From contig SDNP01000003.1 of assembly GCA_004524445.1 (NCBI GenBank), positions 49,117-113,116 of the forward strand: a DNA stretch of 64,000 bases. The letters are read 5' to 3'. This DNA comes from Candidatus Thorarchaeota archaeon. GTDB taxonomy: Archaea > Asgardarchaeota > Thorarchaeia > Thorarchaeales > Thorarchaeaceae. Positions 1-9,603 of the stretch are shown here, one piece after another (position 1 is the stretch's first letter; each line of letters opens with the position of its first letter). The notes beneath the pieces were generated by a model that had not been told where the DNA came from, made no database searches, and saw nothing but the letters and a program-made list of their open reading frames with translations. A program made the translations under genes and the position numbers.

Positions 1-1402
1 CAATCATTTCTTCCTCAAGATGCAAAGCGATTTTCAAAGCTAAACCCTCTTCAGCGTGCTTGGTGATAACTTGAATACCAATTGGCAAGCCGTCTGACGA
101 TGTGCCACCTCTAAACGTGACGGAAGGAAGACCAACCAGACTGTAGGGATGCGTGTAGCTCAGTAGGTCAAGTGGATTGAATGATGAATCACGAGATTCG
201 CCATGTTTGAATGCTGGAGTGGCGGACACGGGACAAATGATAGCATCATATTCATCCATGAAACGAAGGACTTGACTCCTGTATGTATCCCACTTTATAC
301 TCCAAAAGAAGAACTCGACACCCAACATAGCTTCGTTACCCTTCGATTGTTGAGATTCTTCAAGCCAATCATCAGCCAAGTCATATATCTCATCAGGATA
401 GAGCTCAACCGGCTCCGACCATTCTTGTACTTTCGGTTCAGTGCCATCTTTTATGCCTGAAGAGAATCGATTCAGCCCTCGTTCCACATTCAGAAATGTC
501 TTCGTGACTGGTGGATACTCCTCTTCCACAACCAAATCTGTTGTAACTAGTAAATCTGCAGCCTCAGAAATGACTCGTTTTATCTCTGAGTTGGGTTCAA
601 CAAAGCCATTCTCTGTGTAATAGGCAATGGTCAAGTTGTTGAGTCTTATAGTATCATGGCTATCGTATTTCATTGGTAGACATCGAGAGTCCCAGTTGTC
701 TGGCCCCATGATGACTGGAAGAACAAGTGATAGATCCCTGATGGATCGAGCCATAGGTCCGATTCGCGTTGTGTCGAGAAAACCTAAGTAAGGAGGAATG
801 GTCCCCATTCGAGAGAGCCGACCGAATGTGGGAGCAAGACCGCAAATGCCGCTGTATGATGAAGGCCATAGTATACTTCCTCCGGTATCTGAGCCAATTC
901 CAAGGAAGGACCCTCCGGCCGCTATTAGGGCAGCTTCCCCTCCACTACTTGAGCCGACAGTCTTCTCAAGATCATAAGGATTATTGGTTCGTCCATAGAT
1001 TTCGTTATTTGTCTCAAACCCTGAACAGAAGGCAGGACAGTTAGTCTTACCAACGATAATTGCGCCCGCATCCTTTAGTCTCTTGACAACACTTGCATCG
1101 GTAGAGGGAATATATCCGCGTCGCTCAGTGATTCCTCCCGTAGTTATCATGCCCTCTACTTCGATATTATCCTTCACTGTGATTGGCAGGCCAAATAAGG
1201 GGCCACCCTTGGAGGGGGCCTCATCCATCTCTTCAGCTTGAGATACGACTTGTTCCTCATTATAGTGGACAAGGGCATTTATTTTATCATTGACTTGATT
1301 TATTCTCTCAAGCAAACCTGTTACTACTTCTTTCACCGAAGTTCTTTCTTGCCGAATTAGACGCACGATTTCATAGGCGGGCAGGAACGGTAGGTCATCC
1401 AT
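1..1402 (-). CDS. Amidase-signature family hydrolase (GatA-like), C-terminus cut by window edge
   Basis: I translated this frame by hand from the ATG at 1402; it stays open to the left edge (467 codons), so the extreme C-terminus is missing. The amidase signature is complete. The catalytic Lys lies in GLPITVKDN (about residue 77), the cis-Ser in TVGSSSGGE (about 152) and the nucleophilic Ser in GSDTGGS (about 176). The family hydrolyses or transfers amide nitrogen, and includes GatA, acylamidases and indoleacetamide hydrolases. No gatB or gatC lies beside it, so a stand-alone amidase is as likely as GatA. It is divergent from the IFT52-like gene at 1469, with 66 bp between them. Family is certain; substrate is unknown. 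Confidence 0.88.
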   Translation of the reverse strand, partial: MDDLPFLPAYEIVRLIRQERTSVKEVVTGLLERINQVNDKINALVHYNEEQVVSQAEEMDEAPSKGGPLFGLPITVKDNIEVEGMITTGGITERRGYIPSTDASVVKRLKDAGAIIVGKTNCPAFCSGFETNNEIYGRTNNPYDLEKTVGSSSGGEAALIAAGGSFLGIGSDTGGSILWPSSYSGICGLAPTFGRLSRMGTIPPYLGFLDTTRIGPMARSIRDLSLVLPVIMGPDNWDSRCLPMKYDSHDTIRLNNLTIAYYTENGFVEPNSEIKRVISEAADLLVTTDLVVEEEYPPVTKTFLNVERGLNRFSSGIKDGTEPKVQEWSEPVELYPDEIYDLADDWLEESQQSKGNEAMLGVEFFFWSIKWDTYRSQVLRFMDEYDAIICPVSATPAFKHGESRDSSFNPLDLLSYTHPYSLVGLPSVTFRGGTSSDGLPIGIQVITKHAEEGLALKIALHLEEEMI

Positions 1403-1468
1403 TCACGACAGGTCTCCATTGGATACGCTTTTCATTAGCGGGTTAACAACACGATATTTGTGTGAGGG

Positions 1469-2764
1469 GTGTATTCCGCAGTTAGGTCTTTTGGAACTTC
1501 AAGATTCACAATGGGGCAAAGGGCATCCAAGGAAGCCTCATTAGTTCAAATCTTGAGTGACCTTATAACTCAGCACAGCAAGGTGAGATTATTGAGCGGA
1601 CGAAGAATGCTCATATACTTTGACCAGACCCAAAATGAGAGGGGTAGACTTGATACAACTTACTCAGAGCTACGCCAACTGCTCCGAGATAACGACTATG
1701 ATGTCGAGGCCTACACTGATTTCATGCTCCTTCCAAAAGAAATCAAGTCAGCTGGTATCATGGTATTTGGATGTCCGAACAGCTCTAAGCTTAGAAAAGC
1801 GGAGATTGCAGCACTAAAAGAATTCGTGAAGGAAGGAGGGGGACTCATGCTCCTCTCTCACTCAGGCGGGGACCGGGGACTTATGAATAACATGAGCGAT
1901 GTGTCCAAGCCCTTCGGAATAACTTTCGAAAATACCGCGATTAAAGATGACAAACATAACGATGGGCTGCCTACTATGCCTTTCATCAGGGATTTAGAGG
2001 ATCATGCGATTATGGAAGAAATTGATGAGATTCTGCTTCCATCCGGTTGCACACTGGAGGTGGAGAGCAAGGCAGAAGTCTTAGCGAAGACGGGAGGAAC
2101 AGCGGACCCACCCAGCAGACCTGTCATTGCAGTCGCCGAGCATGGGAAGGGTAGAGTGATTTGTATTGGCAGTTATGAAGTCTTCAGAAGAGGTGGTGGC
2201 TTCAAGAAAGAGGGTAACAAAACCTTTGCACTCAATGCATTTTCTTGGCTCAATAGAATGCGGTCCGCGCCTCAAAGAGCAGAAGATAGGACGAAAAATG
2301 ATTCACTACAAGAGGACAAAAGAGATTCGGGGAGCGCCGCAGTGTCAGAGGAATTTGAGAATACACTAAGAAGACTGGTGAATGCAGTATTCGATTTACA
2401 GAAGGATATCGAAACTGCCACAGAAAAAGTGGAGCGGGTGGAAAACAATATAGATGCTCTAAGAAATCAGTTTCAAGATTTTGCACAAAAAACACAAGAC
2501 CAGCTGGGCGTGATTATCCCCGCAAAGCAGTTCAAAACTGAAGATGAGAACCGGGCGGCGGACCTAGAAGCCGATATCAAATCACTGAATGCAGAATTAA
2601 AATCTGTCAAGCAGCTCCAGGATCATATCGAAGATCGACATTCATCAGGGGCAATGCCAAGGGATGCCTACGAAGAACAGGCAGAAAAATTGGCTGAGCG
2701 AGTCAAGTCTCTGGAAAAGAGAACTAAGGAGAAGAAGAAGGAGCTCGAAGACCTAGCCAAGTAG
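1469..2764 (+). CDS. IFT52/GATase-like domain protein with C-terminal coiled coil
   Basis: 431 residues from a GTG; an in-frame ATG at 1511 (417 residues) is an alternative. Neither has a convincing ribosome binding site. Residues ~45-275 look like the class-I-glutamine-amidotransferase-like fold shared by DUF4350 proteins and the N-terminus of eukaryotic IFT52. Seen are an LIYFDQTQNERGRL opening, a FVKEGGGLMLLSHSGGD strand-loop and a late GRVICIGSYEVF strand. No catalytic Cys is visible at the GATase elbow, so it is probably non-enzymatic. Residues ~300-430 are charged, heptad-like coiled coil. There is no signal peptide or membrane segment, so it is cytosolic. It converges with the membrane protein ending at 2784. 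A related domain occurs in the secreted protein at 21593. Confidence 0.75.
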   Translation: MYSAVRSFGTSRFTMGQRASKEASLVQILSDLITQHSKVRLLSGRRMLIYFDQTQNERGRLDTTYSELRQLLRDNDYDVEAYTDFMLLPKEIKSAGIMVFGCPNSSKLRKAEIAALKEFVKEGGGLMLLSHSGGDRGLMNNMSDVSKPFGITFENTAIKDDKHNDGLPTMPFIRDLEDHAIMEEIDEILLPSGCTLEVESKAEVLAKTGGTADPPSRPVIAVAEHGKGRVICIGSYEVFRRGGGFKKEGNKTFALNAFSWLNRMRSAPQRAEDRTKNDSLQEDKRDSGSAAVSEEFENTLRRLVNAVFDLQKDIETATEKVERVENNIDALRNQFQDFAQKTQDQLGVIIPAKQFKTEDENRAADLEADIKSLNAELKSVKQLQDHIEDRHSSGAMPRDAYEEQAEKLAERVKSLEKRTKEKKKELEDLAK

Positions 2765-2783
2765 GTGGTGGATCACACTACAG

Positions 2784-4391
2784 TCAATTAGGGCTCTTGC
2801 TTTTTGGAATTATTATATCCCGACCTGTTTTTTGCCTGATGTGACTAATTAGTACCCGCAGCTTCACCTTTAGGAATCGGAAGGGATATGAGATTACGGA
2901 CCAAAATGCTCCGATTTGCTTCGCAGCGAGATACCCAATGAAAATCAGAAGAACCGAAAAGAGATACACCTCGCGCGGCGGAATAAGTATTGAGAATGAG
3001 AGTGCAATCGGTACCCACAGCATGGAGCTGGAGAAGTTAATCCTAGTGTCTTTGCTTGTAATCATCTTCTGCGATGAAAATATGGAGAAGAATGGCGCGA
3101 AGAGGGTGAAATAATACTTGTACACGCCTCTGGGCCCAGCCAAGTGGACAAAGAGCATCAGTAGAAGTGTCAAGAAGAGCACTCTTCGAAGATACAATTT
3201 GTCATCCTCAGGACGCGGCTCCAGAAGCATTATGCCCATGAAAATCACAACGCCAAAGGACAGCAATATGCCCTGATAAATAACAAAATTTAGCATCTCT
3301 GCCAATAACGGGAGTTCTGCAACAACGGCAAGGACTTGCAATGTCATGGGTATGGGGTAGCCTGGAACCTCTGTAAAGGGCTCTTCGAGAGAAGAACCTC
3401 CAGCTGCGAGAAGGATTTGTGATAAAATATTTGGCTGGGCAACCAAGAAGGGAAAGAGGACTGCTAATACGAAGATAATCACGACTACAGAGCTCCTCGC
3501 AAATCCGGGAAAATCAATTGCTTGATGGAGAAAATCAAGAAGGCCCTTCTTGCTTTCAGAGATTTCAGCAGCTGATTCTTCTGGATCGGTTTCTGGGTGT
3601 GTCGTAGTACTATCTTCATTCTGTCGGGATTCTTGATCAGGCTTGTTTGGCTTAACTAGAAGATAAACAACCAAAGGAATACCTAGAAACCAAGCCATCT
3701 GCTTGAATAGAGCTGCAACGACGATTGATATGGTGCCAATATCCTTTCTTCCCTTGATGAGCATATAGAAGCCAGAAAAGAAGAAGAAGATAAAGGGAGA
3801 TGGGTTAAGCCAAGCAAAAGTGATGTGGTAGAGAATATTGGGATTAAGCAGATATGTGAGGGCTGCAACAGCTCCAATGACCTGATTCTCAGACAGTTCC
3901 TTTGCAATGCCAAAGACGGGAAATGCTGTTAGAAAACCAAAAGAAACCAATAACAATCCGATGCCCCACCCCTCTATTGGCAGCATCACGCCAATTGCAT
4001 ATAGATAGGCATACAATGGAGGAAAGATGTAGAGCCCGTTGTTGTTTTCATATCCATCCAGTACTATATGACCGAATTCTTCACAATAAGGCATAACTCC
4101 CCGAAGCATATTATGACCCCAGTGAATGTAGTAGAATGAGTAATCGGTATAACCCTCAAACTGGTAATGTATTGCGAAGCCAAGCAAATCAAAGGATCCT
4201 TCCCCTAGCCAAACACCCCGTGTTCTCCAAAGAGCAGATTCCATGTAATCCTCAATGGCGAGGGAGAAGACATTCCCCCACAAATAAAGACCGATTACTA
4301 GTACAAAAATAAAAAGCAAGTAATCTCGAAGAAAATTGATAATTTTCTGTCTGATGTGGGAGAGCTCCATGGAAAATTCTCCTTGTGGCAT
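2784..4391 (-). CDS. Polytopic membrane protein, GT-C glycosyltransferase-like
   Basis: 535 residues with roughly 10-12 hydrophobic segments. The first is at residues ~18-42 (LLFIFVLVIGLYLWGNVF). An acidic outside loop follows, then a YIFPPLYAYLYAIG motif reminiscent of the first-loop region of lipid-linked-sugar glycosyltransferases (DUF2029/GT87 type). A hydrophilic insertion rich in D, E, T and S (~255-290) splits the membrane domain. An internal start MELSHIRQ at 4370 is possible. It follows rad50 by 49 bp on the same strand, so it may be co-transcribed with the repair operon, although a membrane function would not fit repair. Family is inferred from topology and one loop motif; substrate unknown. 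Confidence 0.65.
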   Translation of the reverse strand: MPQGEFSMELSHIRQKIINFLRDYLLFIFVLVIGLYLWGNVFSLAIEDYMESALWRTRGVWLGEGSFDLLGFAIHYQFEGYTDYSFYYIHWGHNMLRGVMPYCEEFGHIVLDGYENNNGLYIFPPLYAYLYAIGVMLPIEGWGIGLLLVSFGFLTAFPVFGIAKELSENQVIGAVAALTYLLNPNILYHITFAWLNPSPFIFFFFSGFYMLIKGRKDIGTISIVVAALFKQMAWFLGIPLVVYLLVKPNKPDQESRQNEDSTTTHPETDPEESAAEISESKKGLLDFLHQAIDFPGFARSSVVVIIFVLAVLFPFLVAQPNILSQILLAAGGSSLEEPFTEVPGYPIPMTLQVLAVVAELPLLAEMLNFVIYQGILLSFGVVIFMGIMLLEPRPEDDKLYLRRVLFLTLLLMLFVHLAGPRGVYKYYFTLFAPFFSIFSSQKMITSKDTRINFSSSMLWVPIALSFSILIPPREVYLFSVLLIFIGYLAAKQIGAFWSVISYPFRFLKVKLRVLISHIRQKTGRDIIIPKSKSPN

Positions 4392-4440
4392 TGCTCATTA
4401 ATGCTTCCTCTGCATTGAGGTATTCCTTCAAATCGTTTTC

Positions 4441-6522
4441 TTACATATCCGATGACTGAACCAATTTCGCCTCACTACTAGTACCCGTCTTTGAAACATC
4501 CACAACAGGCACTCCTTCCCACCCTTGGACATCGGTGTGTGTGATGAGGAAAATCTGTCTGAAGGATTGATCATTCACTAGGTTTTGAACCACTGATTTT
4601 CTCCGGGCACTGTCCAAACCACCCAAGGGCTCGTCCAGCAAGACGCAACGTACGCGAGGTGATAATGCAGGGCTATCTTTGAGGGGGCGGATTGCGCTCA
4701 TTGTCCGACTGATACCTAACCTCAATCCTAGACTGATAGCCGTGCGGTCACCAAAGCTTAGTTGAGAGGTCTTCTTTATGGCATTATCACGAACATCTTG
4801 AATCTGGAGCTCAAGACCAGCTCCCCCGCGTCCACGACCTGGTGTTGGTACCAAATCAACACCCGAGTATTGCCCACTTGTGAACGAACGGACATAGGGG
4901 TTGGTTGCACCACGTATTATTCCTATCAATCGCTTCTGAATGACATAATCTGCTAAGAATCCACTGACTAGTTTCCGTCTGACATATTGCGAATGCTCAT
5001 GTAGAGATTTTAGGTCCTCAATCTGGGAGCCAATCTCATCCATCTCCTCAATCTTTTTCTTGGCTTCTGATATGCGTTCTTTCTCGCTATCAATCATCGT
5101 ATTTATGGATTCAATCTCGTTCTTTAGAGATCCCAATTTTGCAATCCAAGTTTCAACGAGTCGTTGAAGTTCGCCAAGCTTCTTTACTCCATGTTTGTCA
5201 AGAAGAGTTTGAAGGTCCTTTACTCCCAACTTCGCAATTGCTTTCTCCAAATCATTCCGAGCTTCTTCTACTTCTGCTTCAGCATCAGCCACATCATTCT
5301 GGTGTCTCTTGATTTGTCCAATGGCTTGGAGAGCTCTTTGGATTTCTCCCAGCCGCTTCTGTTGGGTCTGAGCTTCTCCGGAGAGCTTCTTGTTTTTCGT
5401 CTGAAGCTTGCTGATTCGCTCTTTCCCCTCTTCAATCGTATCGTGATATTCATGTAGAATATCATCGCGCTCCTCTGGTGTCAGTGGTTTTGAGCATGTA
5501 GGACAGATTGTCACATCCTTTGCTTCTTGAAGGGTTTCAATCTTATCCTTGAGGTCTCTCTCTGTTCCTCTTATTGCTCCAATCTCCCGCTCAATCTTTG
5601 ATTTCTCTTCACTTAGTTCTTCTATTCGAGCATTCACATCATCTTCATTCTTGGACAAGGTATGCAAGCGCGCTTGTACTAATTCTTCTTCTGCCGTCAG
5701 TAGACCTGCTTCCTCCAGATAGGAATCTCTAGTTTTCTTTACACTCTTCAGTTGGACCTCCTTGCGTTCTAGTTTGGAGGACATGTCCTGAATTGCATCT
5801 AAGAGATGAGGCTGAGGCACATCTTTCAGCAAATCCTCTGTGCCCTCTATCTCAGCCTTTTTCGACTCGATGGTCGCTTTATGTTCTTCAATTCGTTCAT
5901 CCATGTCTTCAATTTGCTTTTCAATCACTTCAGGTCGAACATACTTATCCTCTAAAACCCCTATGCGAGTCTTCAAGTCGTCTTCAAGATGAGATATGTG
6001 TCCGGACATATCACCAAGAATCTCAATATTATATACATCAACCAGAAGGCCTCGAAGGACCGATGCAGTAGCATTCGCAATTAGTGCTACTTCGCCTTGT
6101 CGTACAAGAAGAGTGTTTAATGCCTGCCGCAGACCCAAGTTGATAATTTCCTCGAGTTTTGACTCGACCGAGTTACTACCATCAGCAATTCGCTTCCATC
6201 CATTGACCGTATCTTGGTAGAAGACAACAGATAGCCTGCTAGCTGGATCATACGAGCGGTCTATCTTGTATTGACGACCTGCCACTTCGAACTCAACGAT
6301 GACCTTACAAAATGATGATGAGAAGCTAATCAATTCCTCGTTGGTTAGCTCAACCGCATTTGAACCCCATAGACACCATAAAACAGCCTCAAATATCGAT
6401 GACTTTCCAGTAGAGTTCGGCCCCTTGATGATAATCAGGCCGTCTGGGAGGTGGCCCTCAGTGGGCAGACGAACATCTCGGAATGGCTTGAAATTTGTGA
6501 GCTCTATGCTCAGAATCTTCAT
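4441..6522 (-). CDS. rad50: DNA double-strand break repair ATPase Rad50
   Basis: 693 residues. The N-terminal Walker A is IIKGPNSTGKSS (~34-42). Long coiled coil runs from ~180 to 335 and ~350 to 540, around a zinc hook CPTC at 340-343. The C-terminal ATPase half has the signature LSFGDR (~588, instead of the usual LSGGE), Walker B CVLLDEP (~626), the D-loop GGLD and the switch His in ITHTD (~662). Rad50 dimerises through the hook and its C-terminal lobe, gating Mre11 nuclease at DNA ends. At 693 residues it is shorter than typical archaeal Rad50 (around 850-900), so the coiled-coil arms must be short. Its ATG overlaps the mre11 stop in an ATGA (4 bp), indicating translational coupling. Confidence 0.95.
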   Translation of the reverse strand: MKILSIELTNFKPFRDVRLPTEGHLPDGLIIIKGPNSTGKSSIFEAVLWCLWGSNAVELTNEELISFSSSFCKVIVEFEVAGRQYKIDRSYDPASRLSVVFYQDTVNGWKRIADGSNSVESKLEEIINLGLRQALNTLLVRQGEVALIANATASVLRGLLVDVYNIEILGDMSGHISHLEDDLKTRIGVLEDKYVRPEVIEKQIEDMDERIEEHKATIESKKAEIEGTEDLLKDVPQPHLLDAIQDMSSKLERKEVQLKSVKKTRDSYLEEAGLLTAEEELVQARLHTLSKNEDDVNARIEELSEEKSKIEREIGAIRGTERDLKDKIETLQEAKDVTICPTCSKPLTPEERDDILHEYHDTIEEGKERISKLQTKNKKLSGEAQTQQKRLGEIQRALQAIGQIKRHQNDVADAEAEVEEARNDLEKAIAKLGVKDLQTLLDKHGVKKLGELQRLVETWIAKLGSLKNEIESINTMIDSEKERISEAKKKIEEMDEIGSQIEDLKSLHEHSQYVRRKLVSGFLADYVIQKRLIGIIRGATNPYVRSFTSGQYSGVDLVPTPGRGRGGAGLELQIQDVRDNAIKKTSQLSFGDRTAISLGLRLGISRTMSAIRPLKDSPALSPRVRCVLLDEPLGGLDSARRKSVVQNLVNDQSFRQIFLITHTDVQGWEGVPVVDVSKTGTSSEAKLVQSSDM

Positions 6523-7826
6523 TTCTCACCATCCTCCGATAGATCGATATAGGCTAGCTTCTCTTCATCTCGGTTCACAGCCTTTCTCAAAGCTTTGACT
6601 GCGACCTTTGTGAGCGTGCTTATGTCATATTGCTCATCGATATCTAGGGTTTCAACATACTCCCTGAAGTCCTGTTCAGGGTCTTCAATCAAGTATTCTG
6701 ATTCTATTTCCGGATAAGCGGTTTCCCTAAACTCTTCCTTGTCGCGTCGTATGGTCCATACCAACTGTGCCAGGTTATACTCTGAGCCCTTCGTAAAGGC
6801 TTCAAGACGAAAATTCTCCAATGCAATGGTAAGGTCCATCGGCTTAACTCTGCTCGCAGAACCTTCAAAGACTAATCTGACGCGTCCAGCAGTTGAAATG
6901 TCCCAGTCATATTTGAGGTCCTTTTCATCGAGAAAGGTTCGCACTTTATCAATCATCGTACCAACAGTATCATCAGAATCAATTGTTAGCGTTTCATTGT
7001 AGACGGGACGAACAAAGTCAAGATGAGTGGGTGTGACGTTAAGAGCGTCCTCCTCTATGTCCACCACTATGAAGCCTTTCTCATGCTTTATTTCATCAAA
7101 TCTCCAGCGTTCCGGGGAACCCGCATACCAAGCGTTCTTAGAATGTGCATGTTGTCGGTGATCGTGTCCAAGCGCAATGTAGTCATAACCCATGTCGAAA
7201 ATCGGAGAGTAAAGACTCTCATCGAGCTCCATTCCATGTGCAACAGCGATAGAAGCCTTGTCGGAAGATGGTTTCTGATAAGTCCGAATCCAGTCAATGA
7301 ATGCATCTACCAGGCCTGCAGAATCAAGAACATTCTTGTCAATATATGGAAAACAATACACATTCACTTTCTCATATTCCCTGACAAGTGGTTCCTCCAT
7401 TGCAATTGCCCGCTTCAGTTCTTGTTGAGTTGCAACTTCCAATCGAGGAACAGCCATTTTGAGAGTGTCTAAGAGGGATACCTCCAGAGTTCGATATATG
7501 CCGTGATTTCCTTCCAATATGAAAACTGGAATCTCCGTTCGCTCAGTGAAGTCCTTCAGGATCCTAATCGCGGTTTCCTGTGCGACCACGGGAGGTTGTG
7601 TGGGATTTCCTTCCCACGGAGAGTTATAGAGATCCCCCGAATGTACAACGAGTTCAACCTTTGGTTCAAGTTCTCCTATTTTTTTAAAAAGCTCTTCAAA
7701 CCGTTCGTAGAAGTCATTCTCAAGAAGTCGAGTCCTCATTTCCACCGCCCACACATTTTGCCGTACCCCTGTACCTGGCCGAGTGCCAAGGTGGGTATCC
7801 GAGATGTGAGCAATTCGAGTTGTCAT
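6519..7826 (-). CDS. mre11: DNA double-strand break repair nuclease Mre11
   Basis: 435 residues, a calcineurin-like phosphoesterase. Metal-ligand motifs appear in order: HISDTHLG (D10, H12), HSGDLYNSP (D65), EGNHGI (N107, H108), VAHGMELDES (H197) and ALGHDHRQHA (H221, H223). They are followed by YAGSPERW, which is typical of Mre11/SbcD. Residues ~265-370 fit the capping domain. The acidic C-terminus should carry the Rad50-binding helices. It makes the Mn-dependent 3'-5' exo/endonuclease partner of Rad50 that processes breaks before HerA-NurA resection. It lies 9 bp downstream of herA and overlaps rad50 by 4 bp. Confidence 0.96.
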   Translation of the reverse strand: MTTRIAHISDTHLGTRPGTGVRQNVWAVEMRTRLLENDFYERFEELFKKIGELEPKVELVVHSGDLYNSPWEGNPTQPPVVAQETAIRILKDFTERTEIPVFILEGNHGIYRTLEVSLLDTLKMAVPRLEVATQQELKRAIAMEEPLVREYEKVNVYCFPYIDKNVLDSAGLVDAFIDWIRTYQKPSSDKASIAVAHGMELDESLYSPIFDMGYDYIALGHDHRQHAHSKNAWYAGSPERWRFDEIKHEKGFIVVDIEEDALNVTPTHLDFVRPVYNETLTIDSDDTVGTMIDKVRTFLDEKDLKYDWDISTAGRVRLVFEGSASRVKPMDLTIALENFRLEAFTKGSEYNLAQLVWTIRRDKEEFRETAYPEIESEYLIEDPEQDFREYVETLDIDEQYDISTLTKVAVKALRKAVNRDEEKLAYIDLSEDGEK

Positions 7827-7835
7827 TTACATTCC

Positions 7836-9587
7836 TCATAGAATGTGTGTTTCTTCTTTGTCGCCATCTGAAGAGTAGGTATGTTTGTCACGGTTAAAGA
7901 TGTCATCAAATAATGGTATCCTTACTGGAAGTGGCATCTCTCTATAAGAGGCTGTTAGTAGTGCCTCTCCGCGAGCCATCACTCTAAACTCATTCTGAAA
8001 CCCTGAGATATTCACACTTGCATTATCTATGCATGCCTGTATTTCTCGTTCATTTCCAAGTCGAAGGTTGATTTCAGTATTCATCTGAGAGAGTATGACA
8101 TTGTCTAGAACGCTGACCTGTTGGCTCACAACGAGTAACCCAATATTGAATTTCCTACCTTGCCTAGAGATATCTTTGAAGACAGATCGACCGCGCATTA
8201 ATTCTGGATTCAGGATAGACGGAGCCTCTTCTACTGTCACAAGAATTACCGGAAGCTTTCTGGGATCACGCACGCTTGACTTGTCAGAACTCCCATCCTT
8301 GCCGTAGAAAGATCTCGCTGCAGATTTGACTCCATTGAAGAACGGATATGGGAGTCTGCTTTTACCTTGAGTGTCAAAGTCGCCAAGATTACCGCTACTC
8401 TTCAATGCACGCCGCATATCGGATAGAGTACGAGTCACTATTGTCGTAAGAAGGAATTGCTCCATATCACTCATCAGGCTCGTGTTGACCACAAGAACGC
8501 GGCCGGATTCCATGGCTTTGAAAATCTCACCGAGAATTGATTGACCAGACTCGATGAATATCGGTGACCTCTGAACAAAACTCAGGCGTCTCTGAACTGC
8601 TCGGAGGGTCCCCTTAGGATGCCCATGAGGGTCTTCATCCATCTGCAGGATTTCACCGATCCAATTCTCGTGATGTTGAGCATATTGAGCATCAATAAAT
8701 GAGTACATCTGAGATGTAAAGTCCATTATTGAGTACAAATCACGCGGCTGAATCTCACTCCACAGGATGCGAATTTGGCGGGCATATCTTTGAATCTCCC
8801 TCATTGTTGCACCAGCATGAGTTGTTAAGTAATAGAAATCGCCGAGTACGTCTGAACGAGTAGTTGGACTCATCTCTTCTACAATATGCTGAATCCCATA
8901 GTTGTCAACACCCTGGGCAAATTCATCGTGGGGGTCAATGCAGAATGCGGAGATCGTTTGGCCCTCTCCGGTTCGTTTCACTTTGAGGTTATTGTCAATT
9001 ATGGATTTGATTAGGACCATCATCAAATTACTTTTACCGGCACCTGTGGACCCGAAAATTCCCAAATGCATCGGAAGAAATTTCGATGGAATTTTTGCAG
9101 GAACATCGAGTGTTGCCTCTCCTACTTGCAAGTCCCCAACGTACATATGACCGCCTGTTTGGCTCTCAAGCATCTCCCTGACAACCTCATCAGACGTACC
9201 AGGAACGGGTCGGTATACATCAGCCAGATGATCTGGTAATCTTCGCGGAGCGCGGAATTTCCAGCCATCCTTCGTTTCTTCGGCATAACCGAGCATCTTT
9301 CCCTCAACAGAGAGAAGCATATTTCGCTCAATACCTGATAGGTACGAATCACCTTCTACCATGAGAGTGCCTGCGACTCGTGCCAAGTCATCGACTTGTC
9401 TCAAGTAATTCTCAAGCCCTAGAACCCGAAAGAAGAACACGCGCTCCTGATTATCACGAGAAGAGTAGATTAGAAAAATCTCGCCGACGCTAACATCCCG
9501 ATTCTTGCCCATGATTCCAAGATTGGTTTGGTTGCCTATGCCTAGCTTCCCGTAGTGCTCTCCGAGATTGTCCTTTTGTATTGTCAT
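7836..9587 (-). CDS. herA: HerA bipolar DNA helicase/translocase
   Basis: 583 residues from the ATG at 9587. The open frame reaches 9623, but an AGGAGAG Shine-Dalgarno at about 9599-9605, just after the nurA stop, favours 9587. An N-terminal HAS-barrel region (~1-165) is followed by Walker A GIFGSTGAGKS (~179-186) and the FtsK/HerA RecA fold. The Walker B-like segment ILVTVEEAP, the VVSQQVS sensor and the C-terminal NTEINLRLG segment follow. HerA is a hexameric ring ATPase that binds NurA to resect DNA ends. It sits immediately after nurA and before mre11, the classic archaeal resection operon order. Confidence 0.95.
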   Translation of the reverse strand: MTIQKDNLGEHYGKLGIGNQTNLGIMGKNRDVSVGEIFLIYSSRDNQERVFFFRVLGLENYLRQVDDLARVAGTLMVEGDSYLSGIERNMLLSVEGKMLGYAEETKDGWKFRAPRRLPDHLADVYRPVPGTSDEVVREMLESQTGGHMYVGDLQVGEATLDVPAKIPSKFLPMHLGIFGSTGAGKSNLMMVLIKSIIDNNLKVKRTGEGQTISAFCIDPHDEFAQGVDNYGIQHIVEEMSPTTRSDVLGDFYYLTTHAGATMREIQRYARQIRILWSEIQPRDLYSIMDFTSQMYSFIDAQYAQHHENWIGEILQMDEDPHGHPKGTLRAVQRRLSFVQRSPIFIESGQSILGEIFKAMESGRVLVVNTSLMSDMEQFLLTTIVTRTLSDMRRALKSSGNLGDFDTQGKSRLPYPFFNGVKSAARSFYGKDGSSDKSSVRDPRKLPVILVTVEEAPSILNPELMRGRSVFKDISRQGRKFNIGLLVVSQQVSVLDNVILSQMNTEINLRLGNEREIQACIDNASVNISGFQNEFRVMARGEALLTASYREMPLPVRIPLFDDIFNRDKHTYSSDGDKEETHIL

Positions 9588-9603
9588 TTGTCGATACACT
9601 CTC

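Noticed and set aside
7023-7472. 149-codon plus-strand ORF inside mre11
   Set aside because: It is an antisense shadow of a confidently assigned gene and its residues show no domain pattern.
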